Shown: positions 17,301-25,570, counted from the stretch's first letter. The stretch: DNA of 64,000 bases from Mogibacterium sp. (GCA_017512365.1 JAFWGQ010000069.1:27110-91109), one strand, 5' to 3'. Numbers and translations are program-made. Notes: a model not told the origin generated them from the sequence alone.

Positions 17301-20139
17301 CATCGCCTGTCTTGTAGACCGTCTTCGCCCATGTCTCGTCGTTATCCAGATTGGCATCCACGACTTCGAAGGCTGCGTCTATCTTGCCGCCTACTTTAGT
17401 TGTATCACCATAATATGCGGTGTACTCTCCTCCGGCCGTTTCTTCTGTATTATCAGCAGCATCCTCCACTTCGCTGAATGTAGATGTATATACCGGAGAT
17501 ACGATATCTCTCGTGAAACTGATCTGCAGGCTGTCAGTGGCGAGCCTGACCTTCTTTGATCCGGTAGGCCAGGAGGTGCCTCCATGCGATACTACTTCGA
17601 CTCCTAAACTGGTTTTTTCTGTTACTTCCAGCGAGTGGATTATGTCCGAACCGTAAATATGATATGCAGCATCGCCATCTTCTGTAAGCAGGGCAATATT
17701 CTCCAGCTCTGCATACTGATAGCCTTCTTCTGCATTGGTCTTAATATCTTCTGGCTTCAGTGTTTGTATAGTGCCTTTCTCTGTTTCCCAATGTATGTGG
17801 TTTTTTACCCATAACAGGTTGTTATCTTCTATCCTTACGCTGGCTACCTTGACATTACCACTGACATATGCCCTTAACTTGCCACTCTCATTATAAAGAT
17901 GCATCTTCGCTTTCTGATTCGTTACAGGCGATACTTCCGTATCGTATGTTACAGTGACTGTCGGCTTCCTCGTGTCCACGACCTTGCCGTACTTGAAGTT
18001 TACATAGCCGTTAGCGGCTGTTCCGTCTACAGTATCCTCTGCCTTAGGATTGAAATTCTCTCCGATAACAAGCTTATTCCCGGCTAAGTCTTCGGCATAG
18101 AGCTTGATTTCCGTGTACATTCCCTGAGAATTCCAGTTTCCTGTGATTTTTTTCTTGCTGCTGTCCGCAGTTCCCGATGCAGTTGCTCCGTCCTTCTTAT
18201 AGGTCAGCGAAATAACCGAAGGATTGCTGTCCTCGATAGTGTATGTCGTAGCTGCTGCCGCATCATAGTAATAGTAATTATCTTCTACAACACTGCTTGA
18301 TTTGGCAGTCGTCACGCTCACGAGTTTCGGTGCTGCTGCATCATAGTTGATAGCAAGGGTAGTTTCCCCTGTATTTCCTGCGTTGTCTGTTGCAACAGCC
18401 GTTATTGTAACGTTGCCCTCTATTGCGCCGAGCTTGTTCGCTACCGTAGCTGCCGACAGTGAACAGGTTGACGTTGTCACAGAGCCTAATTCTATCTCAT
18501 CGGCGCTTGTCCCCAACTGGGCTTTTAATGCCAGTGAAGCAAGATCGGAGGCACTTGAAGATGCAGTCATTCCGCAGTTATCAGCCTTATAGTATGAATG
18601 TGTTTCACTCATTCCCAAAGTTACTTCCGGAGCTGTATTATCAAATGCGCATGTAATGGAGTCGCTGCTGACTCCGCCCCAAATACCTGTAGCTGAAATC
18701 TGTATTACTATGTTTCCGTTCAACGATTTCCCTGTCGTTTCCTCTGAAATCGTAAAACTGGTGGTCGTGCTGTCTCCGGTAAGCCCGGATATAAGCTCAC
18801 CTCCAACAGAAACTTCGACTATGTCGATTTCTGCGCCTGTATTTTCAAATGTGACAGTATGGCTCTTCGATGCTACAGCTGCATCCGTTGCACTTGTTGT
18901 TATATTTACATCAGGAGCACCCCCAGCTTTTATATTCTGAAGATCAATTCGTCTTTGCTTATAAGCGGTATTCTCATTTTCTGAAGAATCTACAGCTTTC
19001 ACCACAAGGTACTTCCCGTCATCGACCTGTATCGAGCTCGACGGAGCATCCACCCAAGCTGTTATTGATGAAGGTTCACTGACTTCACTGTCGGAAATAT
19101 AGTATTGAAGCGTCTTAACACCGCTTGCGTCCGTCGCGCTAATGTTGATATCGGCCTTTCCCTCATTGGACGGATTCACTGGCGCGACTATCTTTATTTG
19201 CGGAGCTGTATTATCCTCTATCTCACCTCTCAGCTTTACCATGGCACTCTTGGCGCTGGTTCTCTCCGGTTCGATCTTTTCGGCCTTGATTTCTTTGCCG
19301 GCTTCATATACGGTCTTGCCCTGATCCGGGGTCCACCCTACAAAGTCCATGCCTTCCTTGCTTGCAGTCTCGTCAGGCAGCACAACAGGCTCGCCGTAAA
19401 CGGCGATCTGATCTTCGACCTTATCAGCTTCGATTCCTTTTGCGCTGAATTGAATAGTATATGTCTGCTTCCAGACAGCCGTAAACTCAGCATCAGCCTT
19501 CAGAGTAACTTTGTCGCCCGGCTCATACTCATCGCCCTTATACTTCCACCCTGTGAAGTAGTACTTCTTGCCGTCTCTGGCCTCATATACTTTCTTTCTT
19601 GCCTCAGGCTTTTCAGGCAGCTTGATCTCGCCGTCATTATCTGTCGTCTTAGGGTTGATCGCACTGAATCTGGCGTAGTTCTCTCCAAAGTCGAATTCTG
19701 CTTTGAAGGACTTTTCTTCAGCCTTCTTGCCTTCAGCCTTATTGCCTTCAGCCTTATTGTCTTCAGCCTTCTCCTCAGCCGTCCTGTCAGCATTGCTGTC
19801 TGCCTGAGCTTCCTCTTTTTTAGGCTCGGCAGCCGCTTTGTCCGTTTCCTTGCCGGAAGCATCATCCTTCCCGGTTTCCGGCTCAGGATCGGTTTTTTCT
19901 GATCCGGCCTCCTCCTGTGCAGGCTTTGCCTCCTCCTGTGCAGGTTTTGACTCTTCCTGTGCAGGCTTTTTCTCTTCTTCTCCTGCGCCCTCTTCGCTGT
20001 TCGCAGAAGCCTCCGGTGCAGTCTGGTCAACAGCATAAGACTCTGTGCGGGACATCAGTCCGAGCGGCATCATGGTGATCACCATGGCCACAGCGCACAG
20101 CAGAGCAAGGATCTTGCTGAAATAACTGTTTTTCTTCAT
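14314..20139 (-). CDS. Giant surface protein with Ig-like repeats, inside the type VII operon
   Basis: A 1941-residue exported protein. Signal peptide residues 1-36, then about 100 residues rich in Ala, Glu, Lys and Pro with a short repeat (QEESKPAQEEAKPAQEE), one InlB-type repeat (FTGWKYKGDEYEPGDKVTL...FTAVWKQ), and at least ten Ig-like modules introduced by D-x-T-x-P-x-V (DNTAPEVTL, DTRKPTVTV, DKTPPVVKI and others). It ends with one membrane helix (WYIVLAILAVIAGGAYYYA) and a Lys-rich tail without LPXTG. GAGGAG precedes the ATG. Such a long adhesin-like stalk inside a T7SS operon could be an envelope-spanning or contact element; this is inference. Confidence 0.85.
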   Translation of the reverse strand: MKKNSYFSKILALLCAVAMVITMMPLGLMSRTESYAVDQTAPEASANSEEGAGEEEKKPAQEESKPAQEEAKPAQEEAGSEKTDPEPETGKDDASGKETDKAAAEPKKEEAQADSNADRTAEEKAEDNKAEGNKAEGKKAEEKSFKAEFDFGENYARFSAINPKTTDNDGEIKLPEKPEARKKVYEARDGKKYYFTGWKYKGDEYEPGDKVTLKADAEFTAVWKQTYTIQFSAKGIEADKVEDQIAVYGEPVVLPDETASKEGMDFVGWTPDQGKTVYEAGKEIKAEKIEPERTSAKSAMVKLRGEIEDNTAPQIKIVAPVNPSNEGKADINISATDASGVKTLQYYISDSEVSEPSSITAWVDAPSSSIQVDDGKYLVVKAVDSSENENTAYKQRRIDLQNIKAGGAPDVNITTSATDAAVASKSHTVTFENTGAEIDIVEVSVGGELISGLTGDSTTTSFTISEETTGKSLNGNIVIQISATGIWGGVSSDSITCAFDNTAPEVTLGMSETHSYYKADNCGMTASSSASDLASLALKAQLGTSADEIELGSVTTSTCSLSAATVANKLGAIEGNVTITAVATDNAGNTGETTLAINYDAAAPKLVSVTTAKSSSVVEDNYYYYDAAAATTYTIEDSNPSVISLTYKKDGATASGTADSSKKKITGNWNSQGMYTEIKLYAEDLAGNKLVIGENFNPKAEDTVDGTAANGYVNFKYGKVVDTRKPTVTVTYDTEVSPVTNQKAKMHLYNESGKLRAYVSGNVKVASVRIEDNNLLWVKNHIHWETEKGTIQTLKPEDIKTNAEEGYQYAELENIALLTEDGDAAYHIYGSDIIHSLEVTEKTSLGVEVVSHGGTSWPTGSKKVRLATDSLQISFTRDIVSPVYTSTFSEVEDAADNTEETAGGEYTAYYGDTTKVGGKIDAAFEVVDANLDNDETWAKTVYKTGDDYSKVTPSETDAPETMSFVSQGDNKYSCQKTVSGTDGVYRFYVYGVDKAGNTLVMSSDEETKAAVAGSGGYNKTIQCSINEPGKFRSFSKVLDTEAPGYGLKISDEDMDGYLVKYGNVAADKQDIGTDGTYKPFRKNKTATVLAKGYDASPVKLQYRFTSVDANSESTEWTDSELFTSNGYPDAKTLTKDKEGETQFRVKDLKVADKAGNATELSESNTVYLDGTSPEGQEDIIKPEVSITSATKSITHHDTGYELYNTDVDLKFTVTDPYKNKSSSGLQHVWYTLSVDGTPIASEKLIKPNDEDYFDKGDLLMFGKADMENAVKEKGDEALTYSIDRTITIPKGVDNGYETNDIVVTLYAVDNSDNEAVPAVKGLGIDSVAPEVYVSLTRKASKGNKYFNENRTATIKVIDRNLGEKSKKIKIDTQIDVPESWTYTAGDNVSGNKDEWIKKLHYNKDGDYTLAVSGEDALGNRATDANIHWEGEHPKEFTIDKTNPTIKVTFDNNSVRNQKYYKANRTATITIVEHNFYDPDVKTAGSAKAPRKKAMGFPGRTKFSSKGDTRKSNIYFNKEGNFAFDVSYTDLAGNPAKTVKIPEFVIDKTPPVVKIENVDANNIYSGAIAPRASFEDDNFDRNNSKFSFTGARSGDRSDLAGGMKENEYGGVYTMSDFARIRKNDDIYTASATSTDMAGNNTSVSLSFSVNRFGSTYDYDGDTDTISLVSKKSGRYYTNKPQALVLREINVNPLKNYKLTLYKDDTSSTLKKGADYRVEERTVKGGYQYVYYINEDLITDEGSYNIVATSEDEAGNMNTNASIRTEEGVEEVPVKFVYDTTLPTVSFLDLSENNKVITLKENGSTLFRGMSSLDLGVRPDDDWALSAIEIGIRSSNAKKGQLFGPTKYEGEEFWEYMGEDKQKYFEEIIKSGSDTKFIDITIWDAAGNESKQTYKVLVTANIFELMLHYWYIVLAILAVIAGGAYYYARRKKNQEEGKAEQQQ

Positions 20140-20205
20140 CTTTTGATTCTCCTCTTCAGTAACTGTGTTTGCTATATGTAATATGTTCGATTCTCCTGAA
20201 CATCA

Positions 20206-20715
20206 TTACTTCGTGTCTGATCCGGGTTCCAGAACCTCTTCTGTATGAGTCTCCATCTCTACGGAGATCACGTCGAATTCCGCTCTTTCGCCTGCAGGTT
20301 CGAACGCATCCTCCGGAATCTCCGGACTATATCCCTGATGATCGAGCGGCATAGTCTCCGGCGCTGTACGCAGCTGTACAGTCTCAGGCGCCGCTCTCAA
20401 TGGTACAGTTTCGGGTGCCGGCCGCAGCGGCACAGTCTCAGGCGCCTTCATGCCGGCCTTATCGGTTGAGCCGGCTTTTTTCTTCGATTCTTTCTTCTCA
20501 TCAGTATCAAGCGGCGCGTCCCTCAGCGTTCCGGTTTCCGCTCTTTGCTTTTCCATTCCGATCAGGGCGTTCTTAAGACCTCTGCCGGAACGTATCAAAT
20601 AAACCTCGCGTATGTTGAATTTCCAGAACGTGATCGCTGACAGCGCGACCCCTGCGACTGCGGCTATAGTGCTGATTATGAAACCAACAGTCGAAATCGT
20701 CAGTAATTGTTCCAT
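20206..20715 (-). CDS. Membrane protein with T-x-x-L repeats (candidate phospho-Thr scaffold)
   Basis: A 169-residue protein with one N-terminal membrane segment (about residues 10-30) and a low-complexity cytoplasmic tail. Four near-identical 10-residue repeats read APETVPLRP, APETVPLRA, APETVQLRT, APETMPLDH; with an upstream TGTL this gives five T-x-x-L motifs. FHA domains select phospho-Thr peptides partly by the residue at +3, and the next gene upstream encodes a Ser/Thr kinase, so these threonines are plausible kinase sites. The start lies within the end of the kinase gene, with GGAGG 6 nt before the ATG. Confidence 0.7.
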   Translation of the reverse strand: MEQLLTISTVGFIISTIAAVAGVALSAITFWKFNIREVYLIRSGRGLKNALIGMEKQRAETGTLRDAPLDTDEKKESKKKAGSTDKAGMKAPETVPLRPAPETVPLRAAPETVQLRTAPETMPLDHQGYSPEIPEDAFEPAGERAEFDVISVEMETHTEEVLEPGSDTK

Positions 20716-20716
20716 A

Positions 20717-22528
20717 TCAGTCCTCCGTCACCGTACTATCATCAGACTCTTCAGGCTCTTCATCATACTTGCCGAGCTCCTCATTGTGAGTTCTGTTCAG
20801 CTGACGCTCCGCATTGCTGATTTCTTCCTTAGCCTGCGAGATCATACTCTCTGTCGCTTTATTGCCGTTTGTGGAAGCCGTCTTCAGATAATCACTTCCT
20901 GCTTTCAGCAGGGTCTTCATATCCTCAGCCTTGATCCCGGCTTCCGCATAGTTCGGCTGGTACAGACATATCTGTTTGGCTATCTCTCTGTAGATGAGAG
21001 CCGAATAGAACGTCTCCCCCGTTTTTTTATCTATCTGATCCGGGTCAGCGGCTATGTCTGCAAGACTGCCCCAGACTTTTTTATACTTGCTGCCGGTATT
21101 CTCGTACGAGGCGATCGTTCCGCCTTCATTTCCCCGGAAATCTGTATTTGTTACGTAGATATCACAGATAGTGGCAAGGCAGCTGCACAGGCCCTTTCTC
21201 CTGTCGTCGATCTTACTGTCGCTCTCCAGAAGCTTAAAGATCGCTTCCGCTCTCTTCTTGCTTCCCGTGAAGTAATCGAAGTAGCTGCTCGCGCGCCTTA
21301 TCTGAAAGTCCAGATATTTATCGTGGTTCTTCCTGCTGAATTCATCAATATTTGTAGAGCCGCCTCTCCCGTTAGGCGTTTCGATCGCATTTGTAAGAGT
21401 ATCCTCTTCCTTCTTTGTGATCGAGATCCCCTTATCGCTGTCAGGCTCCATCGCAGCGTCCAGGAGCGAATTGTATGCCGTCGGTTCGGCCGGTTTGATG
21501 TTCATGGCGCCGACCAGTATCTCCGACTTTTCGTCATATGTAGACGCATTGCTCGCCTGGCTGATCCTCGAGTCGTAACTGTTCCTCGCAGCTGAATTAT
21601 GGAGTACCGTGAACGCTATCATTCCGAAGATCCCGATGAATGCAAGCGCAATGCTCATGGTGAACAGCTTCCACTTCCTGTTCCTCTCCATGATCGCGAT
21701 ATCATCCTGATCATGGACATGCTCCAGAGCAAACATCAGCTCACGGCAGTCCTGATATCTGTCAGCAGGATCTGCCATACAGCACTTCCTGACCACCTTT
21801 TCGAGTCCGGTGTTCTTGTAGTAAGGCACCAGCTCTCCGAGAGCTTTGATCTCGAAATTCGTATCTGCCGGGCTGTAACCCGTCAGAAGGTGATACATCG
21901 TAGCCCCCAGATTGAAGATATCCGTCCTTGCGTCCGTCTGCCCTTTGCCGCCGAACTGTTCAGGGGCAGCATATCCCTTGGTGCCGAGATTCTTTGTATC
22001 CGCTATGCCGTACTTTTTATATTCACGGGCGGTCCCGAAATCCAGCACTTCGATCTTCCCATCCGGGCACAGCATTATATTCGATGGTTTGAGGTCGCGA
22101 TATATGATAGGCGGATCGAGCGTATGAAGATAATGCAGCACATCGCAGAGCTGCTTCGCCCAGTCCAGTACCAGCTCCGAATCGATCGGCTCGCTTGTTC
22201 CGTCAGCACGTCTGTTTTCGTCAAGAAGTTTCTGCAGAGACCGGCCCTCCACATAATCCATGACGATCATAACCGTGTCTTCATCTTCAATGACATCGAC
22301 TATGCTCGGAAGGTTGGGATGATGGAGTCTCTTGAGCATCTCCGTCTCTGCCGCGAGGCTCTGTTTAACGACATCTATATCATTACCGCCATCCTTGCGG
22401 ACTTCCTTTACTGCCCACGTCTTGTTTGCCTTCTCATTCAGAGCGAGATAGACGACGCTCATTCCTCCCTCGTCGATCTTACTCAGAATCTTATATTTGC
22501 CGTCCAGAACCTGGCCTACCTGAAGCAT
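20717..22528 (-). CDS. Transmembrane Ser/Thr protein kinase (PknB-like)
   Basis: A 603-residue Hanks-type kinase: Gly loop IDEGGMSVVY, catalytic Lys in WAVKEV, catalytic loop YRDLKPSN (near residue 143), DFGTA, and APEQFG in the activation segment. A membrane helix (about 288-310) separates it from a roughly 290-residue external helical region; no PASTA repeats are present. It lies between a PP2C phosphatase and a T-x-x-L repeat protein, within the T7SS operon, so it probably phosphorylates the FHA partners or repeat proteins of this locus. GAGGT lies upstream of the ATG. Confidence 0.92.
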   Translation of the reverse strand: MLQVGQVLDGKYKILSKIDEGGMSVVYLALNEKANKTWAVKEVRKDGGNDIDVVKQSLAAETEMLKRLHHPNLPSIVDVIEDEDTVMIVMDYVEGRSLQKLLDENRRADGTSEPIDSELVLDWAKQLCDVLHYLHTLDPPIIYRDLKPSNIMLCPDGKIEVLDFGTAREYKKYGIADTKNLGTKGYAAPEQFGGKGQTDARTDIFNLGATMYHLLTGYSPADTNFEIKALGELVPYYKNTGLEKVVRKCCMADPADRYQDCRELMFALEHVHDQDDIAIMERNRKWKLFTMSIALAFIGIFGMIAFTVLHNSAARNSYDSRISQASNASTYDEKSEILVGAMNIKPAEPTAYNSLLDAAMEPDSDKGISITKKEEDTLTNAIETPNGRGGSTNIDEFSRKNHDKYLDFQIRRASSYFDYFTGSKKRAEAIFKLLESDSKIDDRRKGLCSCLATICDIYVTNTDFRGNEGGTIASYENTGSKYKKVWGSLADIAADPDQIDKKTGETFYSALIYREIAKQICLYQPNYAEAGIKAEDMKTLLKAGSDYLKTASTNGNKATESMISQAKEEISNAERQLNRTHNEELGKYDEEPEESDDSTVTED

Positions 22529-22553
22529 TTGGTCTTTACCTCTCTGAAATCAT

Positions 22554-23324
22554 TCAGATTATTTTTACTATTACCGCACTCAAATTATCCGTTTCACCGC
22601 GCTGGATATTAAGATCTGTAACCTCTCTTAATTTGCGGTTCATTATGCTCCGGGATGTCAGTGAATCCGGAGCAAAAGCTGTATATAATTCATCTGCCGT
22701 TACTTCGTGTCTCATGCCGTCACAACAGATCAGGAATGCATTTCCGGGTTCCGCCGTTCCTGATAAGAACTGCGGTGTTATTATGTTTGACGCGCCTATG
22801 CACTGCAGCAGCAGGCCTCGGTCCGGCGATACGCGAGCCTCTTCGTACGTCATGCGGCCGGCATCCATCTCGCGCTGCACCAGAGTCTGGTCCTTTGTGA
22901 GTTGTCTGATGCCTTCTGTATCCAGCAGATAGATTCTTGAATCACCGACGTTAAGCAGATAATAATCATTGTTTATAAGGAGCAGCACGACCGCTGTCGT
23001 CCCGAGTTCGATCGAGTTCTTTGCCGCATAATCGGCAAGCTGTCTGTTGGTAGAGACCACGACTCTCTTCCAGTCTTCCTCGAGTTCGTTTGAACTCAAT
23101 CCTCCGGGCAGCAGATACGGAAGTCTTTCGGAGAACCAGGAAGTCAGATTCTTCACCATGATTGCGCTGGCCAGTTCTCCTCTTGAAAGGCCTCCCATGC
23201 CGTCGCATACTGACGCCAGCAGGATCTCATCACCGCCGCTTCTTGCTCTGAGCAGCAGCGTGGAATCCTGGTTGTTCTCTTTGCTGACACCTATGTCTGA
23301 ATATGATGCTGTAATGTAATCCAT
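22554..23324 (-). CDS. PP2C-type Ser/Thr protein phosphatase
   Basis: A 256-residue cytoplasmic metal-dependent phosphatase. The PPM/PP2C motifs are visible: SDIGVSKENNQDS at the N-terminus, CDGMGG, NVGDSRIYLL, LTKDQTL and a final DNLSAVIV. It would reverse the adjacent kinase, as in PrpC/PrkC pairs. It is encoded between the FHA membrane protein and the kinase with gaps of about 20 nt, so it is part of the same transcript. Confidence 0.93.
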   Translation of the reverse strand: MDYITASYSDIGVSKENNQDSTLLLRARSGGDEILLASVCDGMGGLSRGELASAIMVKNLTSWFSERLPYLLPGGLSSNELEEDWKRVVVSTNRQLADYAAKNSIELGTTAVVLLLINNDYYLLNVGDSRIYLLDTEGIRQLTKDQTLVQREMDAGRMTYEEARVSPDRGLLLQCIGASNIITPQFLSGTAEPGNAFLICCDGMRHEVTADELYTAFAPDSLTSRSIMNRKLREVTDLNIQRGETDNLSAVIVKII

Positions 23325-23345
23325 ACTGAAATCTTTAACCGTGCA

Positions 23346-24179
23346 TCACCTGACTATGAATGTAAACGGTTCATCTCCTATCATGATCCTGTCACGGTTC
23401 TTTAGCTTGACTTCTTTTCCTTCCTCCACTTTGACATTATTCACAAATGTACGATTGAGGCTGCCGTTGTCGACAATATAATAGTCAGCGCCCTTTCTTT
23501 TTATGGTCGCGTGATTACGGCTGACAGACAGGTTGTCCTCCAGACAGAGATCGACCAGGCCTGATTCCCGTCCGATAACAAATTGCTCCGATTTGAGTTC
23601 GATCCTGTCTTTGGTTCGCGGTCTCTGGAGCCATCCCTTTTTATATACATGCTTTGAGAACAATCCGCCGCCCTGTTCTTCAACAGGCAGATCTTCAAGC
23701 AATTCCGTAGGCGGGGCTTTGCCTTCAGCGCGGTCTGCAGAAGCCGGATTACCATTACTGTCTGTAGCGGCCGGACCATTATCAGACTTCAGCACTTCAG
23801 TTCCCCGTCTTCCTGTGCTTTGCCGGCTGCCGCTTTGGGAAGCTTCTGTGTTGCTGAACGGATCATCCTCCGGATGGAGCACTGCTGTTCCGTTATTTTT
23901 CTTGACGGAAGTATTCTCACCGCCTGATCCTGCTTTGTTAATTCCTGTAGGATTCTCCATATCCGGCGTCAATACTGCAGTTCCGTTGTTGCGCTTTCCT
24001 GAATTATCGGCATTCAGTGATGGCGTACCATCACGCTGCTTTATTGAGTTTTCAGACAGATCCTCTGTTTTGTAATAGCGCGCTGTTGTAACTGAATTCC
24101 CCTTCGACTTGCTCAGAAAGAAAATAACAACTGCTACTACGGCAAAAACAGCAAGAGCTGCAACAAGAATGATTGTCAC
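23346..24179 (-). CDS. Membrane-anchored FHA protein with T-x-x-L repeats
   Basis: A 277-residue protein with an N-terminal membrane helix (residues 3-23), a disordered linker and a C-terminal FHA domain with intact pThr-binding signatures (VIGRESG, SVSRNHATI). The linker holds six T-x-x-L motifs: TEDL, TPSL, TAVL, TAVL, TEVL, TELL, several inside a repeated NNGTAVL. The same spacing recurs in the repeat protein downstream of the kinase. It is the first gene of the long minus-strand cluster; a GTG start at 24177-24179 follows AAGGAG by 6 nt. Probably a phosphorylated hub that other FHA proteins bind. Confidence 0.82.
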   Translation of the reverse strand: MTIILVAALAVFAVVAVVIFFLSKSKGNSVTTARYYKTEDLSENSIKQRDGTPSLNADNSGKRNNGTAVLTPDMENPTGINKAGSGGENTSVKKNNGTAVLHPEDDPFSNTEASQSGSRQSTGRRGTEVLKSDNGPAATDSNGNPASADRAEGKAPPTELLEDLPVEEQGGGLFSKHVYKKGWLQRPRTKDRIELKSEQFVIGRESGLVDLCLEDNLSVSRNHATIKRKGADYYIVDNGSLNRTFVNNVKVEEGKEVKLKNRDRIMIGDEPFTFIVR

Positions 24180-24308
24180 TACAAACTCCTTATGAAAAAG
24201 AAAGCCTGTGCTTCATAAGCAAAAAATTCCACACAAAAAGCTTGTCCAGATTACTTTCTATCAGTCCTTGTAGATGTTAAAAACCACCTCATACCTGTGT
24301 AACATTCT

Positions 24309-24360
24309 ACTTGAATAATTTTCTGTATTCAAGTTTATAGGTAATTAATTTCAAGTATAT
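24309..24360. promoter_or_regulatory. TTCAAGTATA-type operator sites upstream of the type VII cluster
   Basis: ACTTGAAT (24309-24316) and ATTCAAGT (24327-24334) form an inverted pair, followed by TTCAAGTATAT (24350-24360). The same word returns at 24669 and 24736 beside the two regulator genes, so these are likely operators shared by the regulators and the secretion genes. Confidence 0.5.
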
Positions 24361-24387
24361 GTAAGTAGTTACTTATTTCTATTGTCG

Positions 24388-24424
24388 AAAAAAGCAAAAG
24401 ACCAGCTATCTTGTACCTGGTCTT
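24388..24424 (-). terminator. Terminator of the small XRE gene
   Basis: On the minus strand AAGACCAG and CTGGTCTT (24417-24424, 24399-24406) form a stem followed by TTTTGCTTTTTT, a good rho-independent terminator just after the HTH gene. Confidence 0.7.
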
Positions 24425-24435
24425 CCTTCTTACCC

Positions 24436-24630
24436 CTATATATCTGTTATCTTGATTTCGCTTATATCTACTTCAAATACGTTCGCCAGCTTCAATACCT
24501 TTCCTACAGCGATCCTGGATATATCCTTTTCCCAGGCATTATATGTCTGGACAGATATTCCCATTCGTTCAGCTGTTTCTTTTTGTGTCCAGTTTTTGCG
24601 GGCTCGTAATTCCTTTAGAGAATAGCGCAT
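24436..24630 (-). CDS. Small XRE-family regulator
   Basis: A 64-residue Cro/C1-type helix-turn-helix protein (LRARKNWTQKETAERMGISVQTYNAWEKDISR), essentially one DNA-binding domain. AGGAGG precedes the ATG. It is divergent from the larger S24-type regulator, with a shared region containing TATACTTGAA and TATCAAGTATA, a lysogeny-switch-like layout. It is followed by its own terminator, so the type VII genes are controlled from a separate promoter. Confidence 0.85.
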   Translation of the reverse strand: MRYSLKELRARKNWTQKETAERMGISVQTYNAWEKDISRIAVGKVLKLANVFEVDISEIKITDI

Positions 24631-24668
24631 ATAAAGTGCCTCCTTTGACTACCCTTTTTCACAAAAAC

Positions 24669-24749
24669 TATACTTGAAAACAATTCTTATATCAACAGGT
24701 ATATGAATCAAAATCTATTGATGCTATGCATAATATCAAGTATATTTGA
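24669..24749. promoter_or_regulatory. Operator region between the divergent regulators
   Basis: TATACTTGAA (24669-24678) and TATCAAGTATATTTGA (24734-24749) lie in the AT-rich gap between the two XRE genes and match the words upstream of the type VII cluster, in both orientations. Confidence 0.5.
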
Positions 24750-24839
24750 ATTTTATTTAAAAATAATTGAATTATTGTAAAGCGGGTTGTAATATTGGAT
24801 TTGTAAGTATTTGACCGGTTGAATCAACAGGAGAACTGT

Positions 24840-25484
24840 ATGTTTTTCGCAGGCAATCTTAGATTTTTAAGGAAAGCGAACAACTACACACAGAATTATA
24901 TTGCCGAAAAGCTTGGTTATAAATCGTTCACGACCGTGCAGAAATGGGAGACCGGCGAGGCTACGCCACGTTATCAGAAACTGGTTGAACTGGCCGAATT
25001 ATTTGGTGTTGATGTCAACACTTTTACATCTACAGACATGACCAGTGATTCTTTTATTGCATCTCATGCGGACTCCAGTATTTCAGTTCCCGTATACGAA
25101 ACCATTCCCGCAGGGCATTCCGATGACGCTGCTGAGGATATTCAGGGCTATGTTGATATACCTTCTAACTATCTGCGCGGCAAATCGTATTTTGCTCTGA
25201 AGATACGCGGAGAATCCATGAACCCCGACTACAAGGACGGTGATATCGTTGTATTCGAGAAGGCAAATGACTGTAACAGCGTTGAAGACTGTGCCGTCAG
25301 ACTAAACGGCGGCGAAGTGATATTCAGGAGGATACGCAAAAGTAAGGATTGTATAATCCTGCAGCCGCTTAACCCACTGTATGAGCCAATGCAGATCAGC
25401 ACCGGCGATATCATCTCTGATGATTCTTATCCTTCTGCGATCGAGATCCTGGGGATAGCGCGGGAGATCCGCCGCAGCGTCTGA
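24840..25484 (+). CDS. XRE-S24 (CI/LexA-like) repressor with altered catalytic site
   Basis: A 214-residue repressor: helix-turn-helix at residues 5-60 (NYTQNYIAEKLGYKSFTTVQKWETG) and a C-terminal S24 peptidase fold. An Ala-Gly bond suited to self-cleavage is present (ETIPAGHSD), and the nucleophile Ser is in KIRGESMNP. Where family members have the catalytic Lys (EVTVKR-like), this protein reads EVIFRRIRK, with Arg at that position, so self-cleavage may be lost or shifted. ATG at 24840 has CAGGAG upstream; a TTG start 21 nt earlier is less likely. It probably controls the neighbouring clusters through TTCAAGTATA sites. Confidence 0.85.
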   Translation: MFFAGNLRFLRKANNYTQNYIAEKLGYKSFTTVQKWETGEATPRYQKLVELAELFGVDVNTFTSTDMTSDSFIASHADSSISVPVYETIPAGHSDDAAEDIQGYVDIPSNYLRGKSYFALKIRGESMNPDYKDGDIVVFEKANDCNSVEDCAVRLNGGEVIFRRIRKSKDCIILQPLNPLYEPMQISTGDIISDDSYPSAIEILGIAREIRRSV

Positions 25485-25532
25485 AATATCACGCACGTTC
25501 ATCTTCATTTTGTATATCAGTATAATAGAAAA

Positions 25533-25570
25533 GACTGCCTGCATTCTGAATGAACTGCAGGCGGTCTTTT
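25533..25570. terminator. Bidirectional terminator between the repressor and rpiB
   Basis: GACTGCCTGCA (25533-25543) pairs with TGCAGGCGGTC (25556-25566); TTTT follows on the plus strand and AAAA precedes it, so it can end transcripts from both sides. Confidence 0.8.
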
